A DNA stretch of 5,014 bases from Streptosporangiaceae bacterium (lineage in GTDB: Bacteria > Actinomycetota > Actinomycetes > Streptosporangiales > Streptosporangiaceae), in NCBI GenBank assembly GCA_030052355.1, contig JASIGS010000396.1, positions 1 to 5,014 of the forward strand. Direction: 5' to 3'. A model generated the notes under the pieces. That model was given only the letters and a program-made list of their open reading frames with translations, had not been told where the DNA came from and did not search any database. The translations under genes were made by a program, and so were the position numbers. Positions 1 through 4,862 of the stretch are shown one piece after another. The stretch's first letter is position 1. The number at the start of each line of letters is the position of its first letter.

Positions 1-1302
1 CTGTCGTGGCGGCGCGTCGACGAGCTGGCGCCAGAGCTGCGCCAGCGGTGGGCGGCGGCGCGCGTGTGGGCCGCGCACCAGGCGCCCTACCTGGCGACCG
101 CGGTGCTCGCGCTCGATCCGGTCGTCGTCCTGGCAGAGCCCGGATCGCCGGTTCCCGACCTGCGCGGATTCCCCGCCGACCAGGCCTGGCACGTCTACCT
201 CGACCCGGACGTGCTGGCGGCGGCTGAGCCCCAGGCGGTCGGTTTCTGGCTCCTGCACCAGGTCACGCACCTGCTGCGCGAGCACGCCGACCGGTACCCA
301 GGGCCTGCCGCCGAGCTGCCGGGCGGGTCGCCGCTGGCGGGGCAGACGGCGGAGCAGCGGCAGTGGAACGTCGCTGGGGACTGCGAGATCGACGACGACC
401 TGCAGGCCGGGGAGCTCACGCTGCCGCCGGAAGCGGTGACGCCCGAGATGTTCGCGCTGCCGGACGGCTGGACAGCCGAGCAGTACTGGGATGCGCTCGG
501 CGGTATCAGCTCCAGCTCCAGGCCCGGGGCCGGCGCGGGAGCGGACGGGCGCGACGCCGTCGGCGTTGACTGCGGGACGGGCTGCGACGGGCAGCAGCGG
601 CCGTGGAATTGCGGTAGGCCAGGGCTGACCGCGATCGGCCAGCGGCTGCTTGGCCAGGACGTGGCGAGGCGCATCAGGGAACACCAGCGCAAGCGCGGCG
701 ATGTCCCGGCGGGCTGGCAGCGGTGGGCGGACGACGTGCTCGACCCGGTCGTGAACTGGCGCCGTCAGCTCGCCGCGGCCGTCCGGCGCGGGGTGGCCGA
801 CGTGGCCGGCCGGGTGGACTTCACCTACCGCCGCCCGTCCCGGCGTGCCGCGGCGCTGCCCGACGTCGTGCTGCCCAGCCTGCGCCAGCCGCTGCCGCAG
901 GTGGCCATGGTGCTGGACACCTCGGGCAGCATGAGCGACGGGATGCTGGCGCAGGCACTCGGCGAGGTCGGCGGCGTGCTGCGCAGCCTCGGCCTCGGCC
1001 GCAGGAACCTGCGGGTCATCTGCTGCGACGCGCAGGCCTACGAGCACCAGCGGGTGCTCGACGCGCGTGAGGTCCGGCTGCTCGGCGGTGGCGGAACGGA
1101 CATGGGGAAGGGCCTGACGGCAGCAGCGGAGCTCCGGCCCCGGCCTGATCTGGTCGTGGTACTCACCGACGGTCACACGCCCTGGCCGAGCCGTGCCCCG
1201 GACGGCGTGCGAGTCGTCGTCGGCCTCATGGACCAGGCCGGCAACGTGCCCGACTGGGCGACGACGGTGCTGGTCGGCGCAGGCGAGGAGGCCAGCCGGT
1301 GA
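1..1302 (+). CDS. VWA-like protein with metallopeptidase-like N-terminal domain (5' partial)
   Basis: The frame is open to base 1 and family-like residues (ARVWAAHQAPYLATAV) straddle the GTG at 64, which has no good ribosome binding site, so the true start probably lies left of the window. Numbered from GTG 64 (412 residues), the N-terminal part resembles the putative metallopeptidase domain of DUF2201/VWA-like proteins: HQVTH at 65-69, a further His at 74, then WNVAGDCEIDDDL at 101-113. The C-terminal VWA-like domain has a full MIDAS metal site: DTSGSM (D285, S287, S289), T345 in GGGGTDM and D369 in LTDG. A Cys-rich linker carries C170, C174 and C183. Family members are usually cytoplasmic partners of MoxR-type AAA+ ATPases, thought to act in metal-dependent protein remodelling; that partner is not in view. 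The HExxH glutamate is Gln here, so peptidase activity is doubtful. The stop overlaps the start of the next gene. The family call is firm; the molecular role is inferred. Confidence 0.86.
   Translation: MSWRRVDELAPELRQRWAAARVWAAHQAPYLATAVLALDPVVVLAEPGSPVPDLRGFPADQAWHVYLDPDVLAAAEPQAVGFWLLHQVTHLLREHADRYPGPAAELPGGSPLAGQTAEQRQWNVAGDCEIDDDLQAGELTLPPEAVTPEMFALPDGWTAEQYWDALGGISSSSRPGAGAGADGRDAVGVDCGTGCDGQQRPWNCGRPGLTAIGQRLLGQDVARRIREHQRKRGDVPAGWQRWADDVLDPVVNWRRQLAAAVRRGVADVAGRVDFTYRRPSRRAAALPDVVLPSLRQPLPQVAMVLDTSGSMSDGMLAQALGEVGGVLRSLGLGRRNLRVICCDAQAYEHQRVLDAREVRLLGGGGTDMGKGLTAAAELRPRPDLVVVLTDGHTPWPSRAPDGVRVVVGLMDQAGNVPDWATTVLVGAGEEASR
1285..1291 (+). promoter_or_regulatory. Shine-Dalgarno site for the repeat-protein gene
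   Basis: GAGGAGG lies inside the last codons of the VWA-like gene, 7 bases before the GTG at 1299. It fixes that start and, with the GTGA overlap at 1299-1302, points to translational coupling of the two genes. Confidence 0.75.
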
Positions 1303-2063
1303 GCAAGGCCGGCCCGGACAACCCGTGGCGTGACGACGATCGCGACCAGAAGGCATGGACCGACGCGGGGTTCGCGGCCGACCAGGCCCGGGTCTTCCGG
1401 CGCTGGCGATTCACGCTCGAGGAGGCGATCGGCTGGCGGCACGCCGGGGTGGCGGACGGCGTGCGCGCCGCCCAGTGGGTGACGGCCGGGGTGACGCCGG
1501 AGTCGGTCGACCGCTGGCGCGCAGCGGGAATCGACGCTAGTCAGGCGGTGCACTGGCACGAGATGGGGTTCGACCTGGCCGCAGCAAGGGAGGCCAGGCA
1601 GCGCGGCCTCACACCGGAAGCCGCGTTCGCGCAGCGGCGGGCCAGCTGGTCGGGCCCGGCCGGCCGTCGGGGGCCAGGAGCCCCGGGAGCAAGGGCTGAC
1701 CTGGTGCGCGGACTGCAAGAGGCAGGCGTGCCGATGCGCGTGCTGCACGGTTACCTGGCCGCGAACTGGGAGCCCGATGAGGCGCTGCCGTGGGCGGCGG
1801 CCGGAATCCAGGCGGCCGAAGCGAGCTTGTGGCGGATGCTCGGCCTCACCGCCGCCGAAGCCGGCAGGCTGGTCAAGAAGGGCGCCGACCCGGTCGCGGT
1901 CGTCCGGGAGTGGTGGCGCGCGGGCATACCGTTCGAGGAGGTTGCCGACTGGATCGGAGCCGGCCTGACCGCTCAGGAGGCCGCCGCCCAGCGGGCCAGG
2001 GGCATCACTGCGGACCAGGCGGCCGCGCTTCGCGCGCTCCGTGACCAGGAGACCGAAGACTAA
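1299..2063 (+). CDS. 13-residue helical repeat protein, function unknown
   Basis: I do not recognise a named family. The 254-residue product is built from about fifteen units of 13 (twice 14) residues with the pattern W-x-x-A-G-[IVLF]-[TD]-x-[EQ]-x-[AV]-x-x. Block one covers residues 20-111 (seven units, e.g. WVTAGVTPESVDR, WRAAGIDASQAVH). Block two covers 139-243 (eight units, e.g. WAAAGIQAAEASL, WIGAGLTAQEAAA). A Gly/Pro/Arg-rich linker (about 117-137) separates them. The Thr/Asp after the hydrophobic residue resembles a helix N-cap and the Gly a helix end, so each unit is probably one short helix and the whole an all-alpha stack or solenoid; this is inference. No signal peptide or membrane segment is seen, so it is likely cytoplasmic. 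The GTG start has an excellent Shine-Dalgarno site and overlaps the VWA-like gene stop as GTGA, implying co-translation and probably shared function, perhaps as a scaffold or adaptor. The gene is certain; the function is open. Confidence 0.88.
   Translation: MSKAGPDNPWRDDDRDQKAWTDAGFAADQARVFRRWRFTLEEAIGWRHAGVADGVRAAQWVTAGVTPESVDRWRAAGIDASQAVHWHEMGFDLAAAREARQRGLTPEAAFAQRRASWSGPAGRRGPGAPGARADLVRGLQEAGVPMRVLHGYLAANWEPDEALPWAAAGIQAAEASLWRMLGLTAAEAGRLVKKGADPVAVVREWWRAGIPFEEVADWIGAGLTAQEAAAQRARGITADQAAALRALRDQETED
1356..1631 (+). repeat. Protein-level 13-residue repeat block 1 (7 units)
   Basis: This stretch encodes residues 20-111. Units start at residues 20, 33, 46 (14 residues long), 60, 73, 86 and 99. 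Trp opens five of the seven, and Gly sits at the fifth position in all except the second unit, where it is Arg. The DNA is diverged between units, so this is an old protein repeat and not a recent DNA tandem duplication. Confidence 0.8.
1713..2027 (+). repeat. Protein-level 13-residue repeat block 2 (8 units)
   Basis: This stretch encodes residues 139-243. Units start at residues 139, 152, 165, 178, 191 (14 residues long), 205, 218 and 231. They keep the same W/L-x-x-A-G-hydrophobic-T/D-x-E-x-A register as block 1. As in block 1, exactly one unit carries an extra residue. Confidence 0.8.
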
Positions 2064-2584
2064 GAGCCGGCAGGCAGTTCGAGGCCGCGGGCCAGCCGGT
2101 CGGCCTTGCGCAGCGCGTCGGGAATGCGGTACGGGCCGGCCATGTCGCCGACCAGCACGGTCGCGTCGGCGATGCTCATGCCCGCGGCGGTCACAAACAA
2201 CGGCCGGGATGAGCGCCCGCGCACGACTTGCGCGGCGTGCGTGGCCGGCTTGAACGCGCTCTTGGCGACGCCGATGACGGGGACGGCGTACTCGGCGTGC
2301 ACGTACGCGCCGAGGCCGGGCCTGCCCGCGGGATCCAGGTCGACATATCCGTCGACAACGATCAGGCCCAGGCCGGCAGCTCCCTGCAGGACGGCGCGCA
2401 ACGGCGGCAGCTCGCGCAAGTAGAACTCGGCGGGCTGGTACGGCGCCGTTGCCGGGCCGACGACCACGCGGCTGCTGGTGAGCGCCGCGAACCGTGCGTC
2501 GGCAGCCGTTACGAGGGCTGCCCGGCAGCCTTGCGACCCGAGGTAATGCACATCAACGGCGGCGAATGCCGGACGCGGTCCCAC
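2060..2584 (-). CDS. nfi: Endonuclease V family protein (short form)
   Basis: Endonuclease V nicks DNA (in some lineages RNA) near inosine, the product of adenine deamination. The 174-residue product matches the core of the family: AAVDVHY with D11 as first metal ligand; PYQP (48-51) for the PYIP wedge motif; FYLREL with E58; IVVDGY with D78; and GVAK with K108. D11, E58 and D78 correspond to the catalytic acidic triad (D43/E89/D110 in the Thermotoga maritima enzyme). RPLFVTAAG and PYRIPDALRKADRLAR match the C-terminal part. It lacks the usual 25-30 residues before the first Asp (E. coli Nfi is about 223 residues), and the His of VDGHGxxHP is Asp here (VDGYVDLDP), as I recall for a diverged bacterial branch. 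GTG 2584 is the only in-frame start after the kinase stop at 2618; no clear ribosome binding site precedes it. It follows the PfkB gene by 33 bases on the same strand, so co-transcription is likely. The symbol rests on family membership; strict orthology to Nfi is uncertain. Confidence 0.85.
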   Translation of the reverse strand: MGPRPAFAAVDVHYLGSQGCRAALVTAADARFAALTSSRVVVGPATAPYQPAEFYLRELPPLRAVLQGAAGLGLIVVDGYVDLDPAGRPGLGAYVHAEYAVPVIGVAKSAFKPATHAAQVVRGRSSRPLFVTAAGMSIADATVLVGDMAGPYRIPDALRKADRLARGLELPAGS

Positions 2585-2592
2585 CTCGGCTA

Positions 2593-2614
2593 GGCAACGG
2601 CAAGGTTCGTTGCC
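2593..2614 (-). promoter_or_regulatory. Intercistronic hairpin between kinase and endonuclease V genes
   Basis: A perfect 7-bp inverted repeat (GGCAACG / CGTTGCC) with an 8-base loop fills most of the 33-base gap. It begins 3 bases after the kinase stop codon and ends 8 bases before the endonuclease GTG start. No T-run follows, so it is a poor intrinsic terminator. It could protect the upstream mRNA end or restrict initiation of the downstream gene. The repeat is seen; its role is inferred. Confidence 0.5.
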
Positions 2615-2617
2615 GGC

Positions 2618-3511
2618 TCAGAGCATCGGCCGGGCGCCGACCAGGGTAAGCGCGTGGCCGGCCAGCCTGCAGCCACTGGCCAGCGCCTCGCCGGGAGGCT
2701 TCTTGTCCAGCCAGGCGGGCAGGAATCCGGCGATGAAGGCGTCCCCGGCGCCGGTGCGGTCCACGATGCGCTCGACCGGCGCTGCGGGCACCCGGAACGG
2801 CTCGGGACGGCCGCCGGCATACATCATCGCGCCGTCGTGACCCAGCTTCATGACCACCTGCGGGTACCAGGCGTTCAGCACCCTGGCCGCTTGGCTGGGG
2901 TCTTCCCGGCCGGTGAGCACCCGGCCCTGTTCCGGATTGACGAACAGCAGCGTTGCCCCGTTGGTCAGCTGGAGGAACGGCTCGGCGCCCACGCGCTCGA
3001 GCGGCGCCGACGAGGCACCGTCCACCGATATCGTCATGCCGGCCCGGCGGGCGTGGCCGAGGGCAGCGAGGACAGCCTGCCGGGAGCCGGCGTTCAGCAG
3101 CGTGTAGCCGGACGCGTGCAGGTGGGTCCCGGGCGTGAACAGATCCTTGGGCAGGTCATCGGCGGACAGCGCGGCGTTCGCGCCCGGGTCGGAGAGCATG
3201 GTGTGATCCCCCTTGTGGGTGATCATGACGACGCACGTGCCCGTGGGCCGTTCCGGGTCCATGACCAGCCTGGCATCGACGCCGTAGCCCATCAGCTCCA
3301 TGTCCCGGTTGCGGCCAGCGATGTCCGCGCCCCTGCGCCCGACGAACGCGACCTCGGCGCCGTCGACCGCCAGCCAGGCCGCGACGTTCGCGCCAGAGCC
3401 GCCGCCGTGCATGGTCACTGAGGCCGGGGTGTCGCTAGCCCTCGCCAGCGCCTGGGTCGCGTGCGCGACCGTGTCCGTCATGAGGTCGCCAACGACGACA
3501 ACGCGGGTCAA
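2618..3511 (-). CDS. PfkB-family carbohydrate/nucleoside kinase
   Basis: This is an ATP-dependent kinase of the ribokinase/PfkB fold, phosphorylating a sugar or nucleoside hydroxyl in the cytoplasm; the substrate cannot be read from sequence. Numbered from TTG 3511 (297 residues, normal for the family), the first signature is GGGSGANVAAWLA from residue 36 (sugar pocket). The second is DRTGAGDAFIAGF from 251, with anion-hole Gly residues and catalytic base D257. VVMKLGHDGAM (219-229) is the usual strand before the ATP lid. The NxxE motif that helps place Mg and phosphate reads NPEQ (192-195), with Gln for Glu. I chose TTG 3511 because AAGGTGGTG, one mismatch from a full Shine-Dalgarno sequence, lies 6 bases upstream and the protein then starts MTRVVVVGD, as PfkB proteins do. 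GTG at 3523 or 3520 would add four or three residues but lacks such a site. The endonuclease V gene follows on the same strand, probably in one operon. Confidence 0.88.
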   Translation of the reverse strand: MTRVVVVGDLMTDTVAHATQALARASDTPASVTMHGGGSGANVAAWLAVDGAEVAFVGRRGADIAGRNRDMELMGYGVDARLVMDPERPTGTCVVMITHKGDHTMLSDPGANAALSADDLPKDLFTPGTHLHASGYTLLNAGSRQAVLAALGHARRAGMTISVDGASSAPLERVGAEPFLQLTNGATLLFVNPEQGRVLTGREDPSQAARVLNAWYPQVVMKLGHDGAMMYAGGRPEPFRVPAAPVERIVDRTGAGDAFIAGFLPAWLDKKPPGEALASGCRLAGHALTLVGARPML

Positions 3512-3517
3512 TGTCGT

Positions 3518-3526
3518 CACCACCTT
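3518..3526 (-). promoter_or_regulatory. Shine-Dalgarno site that decides the kinase start
   Basis: AAGGTGGTG on the minus strand differs from AAGGAGGTG at one base and sits 6 bases before TTG 3511. It contains the two GTG codons (3523, 3520) that would otherwise be called as starts, so these are more likely part of the ribosome site. Confidence 0.5.
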
Positions 3527-3571
3527 GATGAGGCTGAGCCGCGGACCATCGGGAGGAGGCAGGCCGGGTTC

Positions 3572-3593
3572 AGAGCCGGTGCTCTAAAAACTA
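3572..3593 (-). promoter_or_regulatory. Candidate kinase promoter -10 with overlapping palindromic operator
   Basis: On the minus strand, TAGTTT (3593-3588) fits the TAnnnT form of a -10 box in a locally AT-rich patch. Just downstream, around the expected transcription start, is the inverted repeat AGAGC-ACCG-GCTCT (3585-3572). A palindrome at the start point is a common place for a LacI- or GntR-type repressor to bind near sugar-kinase genes. No convincing -35 box is visible, so this is tentative. Confidence 0.3.
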
Positions 3594-3641
3594 ACAGCTT
3601 TCGCGTACCCATCTGTTGCGGTTTGCTGTCCCCGGGGTGGT

Positions 3642-3659
3642 CAGCCACGGCTATGGCTG
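3642..3659 (-). terminator. Weak hairpin downstream of cobU
   Basis: CAGCCA-TAGCCG-TGGCTG on the minus strand forms a 6-bp stem with a 6-base loop, about 10 bases past the cobU stop. A CCCCGGGG palindrome (3630-3637) follows. There is no T-run, so it may be only a partial or factor-assisted terminator, or an mRNA end stabiliser. The rest of the gap from 3512 to 3669 shows no gene. Confidence 0.3.
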
Positions 3660-3669
3660 TTGTCTGGGC

Positions 3670-4779
3670 TCAAGCCGGGAGTGTTGTCACACGGCCCGCC
3701 ACTACCAGCAGGTTCACCTCTGACTCCGCCGCGAGCCGCTGGTTCAGCCAGCCAAGCTGGTCGCGGAACAGCCGACCGGACTGGAAAGCAGGAACCACCC
3801 CAGAGCCTACCTGGTCGGTCACCGCCACGACGAGCGCGCTTGTCTGCCGCCAGGCTTCGATGAGCTCGGCGATCCGCGCCTCGACGAGCTCGAGCCCCGT
3901 GTCGTCTTCCCACACGCCGGCCGACGCCATGACTCCGGCCAGCCAGGTGCCGATGCCGTCGACCAGGATGGCGCCGGTCTCCGTCCGCAAGGCCGCGGCC
4001 ACGTCCAGGGTCTCCAGCGTTCGCCACCAGGCTGGCCTGGCCGCGCGGTGCGCGGCGACGCGACTGGCCCAGTCCCGGTCCGCGTCGCGGTCATGTCCCG
4101 CCGCTGACCCCTCCGGCCACGGGCCGGCGGCCAGGTACGTCACCCGTGGCTCGCCGGACAGCCGGAGCTGCGCCTCGGCCGACTTCCCCGACCGGGCGCC
4201 GCCGATGATGAGCGTGCGGTGCGGCCGGACCGGTCCGCCGCCCGGCCGTTCCCCGCCCACGGCGGACGCCCCGCTGCCCGGCGGGGGCTCGGTCCGCCGG
4301 ATCCGGACAAGCTGGCCGTCCTCGCCAGCCACCGCACGCCAGATCTCGCAACGCCGGGTCATCTCCCGCTCGGAACTCACCCTGTGATCCGTGCAGAGCG
4401 CCAGCACTGCCGTACCGGAGCGCACGAGCCCGGCGGACCTGAACCGTCCTAGCTGGGCAGGCCCGGCCAGCAGGTCGAGCAGCGCGACGTCGTACGGCTG
4501 TGCCCCGGCCAGCGGCTCGGGAACCGCGCCCTGCCCGGCCGCCAGCAGCATCCTGGCGCCATCTGGCGCGGTCACGTCCCAGCCGCCCGGCAGGGGCCGC
4601 ACGACGTGCCGACCGGCAGGCGGCGGGCTCGTTCCCCTGAACGTGAGCGTGTCATCAACCCGCACCTCGCCGGGCTCGCGGTGGCGGCCCGCCACCCTCG
4701 CGCGCATGCACGACGCACAGCGACAGCCGTCCTGCGGCCAGCCCGCCTCGCCGCCCGTGCCGACCAGGAGAACGTCCAC
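3670..4779 (-). CDS. cobU: Adenosylcobinamide kinase/adenosylcobinamide-phosphate guanylyltransferase with N-terminal MBL-like domain
   Basis: CobU phosphorylates adenosylcobinamide and then transfers GMP to give adenosylcobinamide-GDP, late in B12 assembly in the cytoplasm. The C-terminal half (about 187-369) is CobU: P-loop GGARSGKS (193-200), HRAARPAWW with H244 in the position of the guanylylated His, ILVDGIGTWL (271-280), VGSGVVP (324-330) and GRLFRDQLGWLNQRLA (335-350). The N-terminal half (1 to about 165) starts VGTGGEAGWPQDGCRCASC, like PhnP-type metallo-beta-lactamase folds, with C19, C21 and C24. It lacks the HxHxDH zinc motif; DHRVSSERE (131-139) is what remains. Similar N-terminal fusions are known in Streptomyces-type CobU proteins. 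A Pro/Gly-rich linker (about 164-186) joins the parts. Oddities: the usual DCLTLWL reads DGIGTWL, and NEVG reads DQVG (D322, Q323). GTG 4779 is the only start after the in-frame TAA at 4806-4804; the ribosome site (GGCGGGACA) is weak. No other cob gene is in view. Confidence 0.9.
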   Translation of the reverse strand: MDVLLVGTGGEAGWPQDGCRCASCMRARVAGRHREPGEVRVDDTLTFRGTSPPPAGRHVVRPLPGGWDVTAPDGARMLLAAGQGAVPEPLAGAQPYDVALLDLLAGPAQLGRFRSAGLVRSGTAVLALCTDHRVSSEREMTRRCEIWRAVAGEDGQLVRIRRTEPPPGSGASAVGGERPGGGPVRPHRTLIIGGARSGKSAEAQLRLSGEPRVTYLAAGPWPEGSAAGHDRDADRDWASRVAAHRAARPAWWRTLETLDVAAALRTETGAILVDGIGTWLAGVMASAGVWEDDTGLELVEARIAELIEAWRQTSALVVAVTDQVGSGVVPAFQSGRLFRDQLGWLNQRLAAESEVNLLVVAGRVTTLPA

Positions 4780-4804
4780 TGTCCCGCCGCGAACTGCCGT
4801 TGGT

Positions 4805-4810
4805 TACGAT
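4805..4810 (+). promoter_or_regulatory. Candidate -10 box for the gene at 4863
   Basis: TACGAT fits the TAnnnT form of actinobacterial housekeeping promoters and would give a leader of about 45 bases. No recognisable -35 box lies 16-19 bases upstream, so support is weak. Confidence 0.3.
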
Positions 4811-4839
4811 TGGGCCGCCGATGGGCCGCCAGACGGCCC
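4811..4839. repeat. Direct repeat plus inverted repeat in the divergent cobU promoter region
   Basis: TGGGCCGCC occurs twice (4811-4819 and 4822-4830), 11 bases apart, so about one helical turn. The second copy also forms a 6-bp inverted repeat, GGGCCG (4823-4828) with CGGCCC (4834-4839), across a 5-base loop; the first copy could pair with the same arm. Such spacing suits a dimeric regulator or a switching leader hairpin. The repeats are seen; the function is inferred. Confidence 0.45.
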
Positions 4840-4840
4840 G

Positions 4841-4846
4841 ATCCTA
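4841..4846 (-). promoter_or_regulatory. Candidate cobU -10 box
   Basis: On the minus strand this reads TAGGAT, a good match to the -10 element of HrdB-type promoters. Transcription from it would start near 4835, giving a cobU leader of about 55 bases that includes the repeat at 4811-4839. No clear -35 box is visible. Confidence 0.35.
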
Positions 4847-4862
4847 GCTACCGAGGCGCGCA

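Noticed and set aside
64..66. GTG 64 as true start of the VWA-like protein
   Set aside because: There is no ribosome site, the frame is open to base 1, and family-like residues continue upstream, so the gene is more likely truncated by the window edge.
195..692. 165-codon minus-strand open frame
   Set aside because: It is antisense to the metallopeptidase and linker part of the VWA-like gene; composition (Ser/Pro/Arg-rich) and lack of motifs mark it as a GC-driven shadow.
1173..1748. 191-codon minus-strand open frame
   Set aside because: It lies opposite the end of the VWA gene and the start of the repeat gene, both firmly supported; no domain or ribosome site is seen.
2585..2620. Stop-codon readthrough joining the kinase and endonuclease V (same frame)
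   Set aside because: The frames coincide, but the intervening codons show no family similarity, and a hairpin with an ordinary TGA is not enough evidence for recoding.
2672..2678. GCCACTG, resembling part of a B12 box
   Set aside because: It lies inside the kinase coding sequence, with no surrounding riboswitch features; chance match.
2654..3421. 255-codon plus-strand open frame
   Set aside because: It is fully antisense to the PfkB kinase, which has both family signatures; the product is low-complexity Ala/Gly/Arg/Val with no motif.
3586..3590. A-run beside the 3572-3585 palindrome as an intrinsic terminator
   Set aside because: On the minus strand the T-run precedes the hairpin, and on the plus strand the hairpin is followed by A, not T; the polarity is wrong for termination in either direction.
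3461..4387. 308-codon plus-strand open frame
   Set aside because: Despite its length it spans the antisense of cobU and the kinase start; it is Ser/Thr/Ala/Arg-rich without recognisable domains.
4780..4862. Cobalamin riboswitch before cobU
   Set aside because: The gap is only 83 bases and shows no B12-box-like conserved core; a full riboswitch needs about 200 bases.
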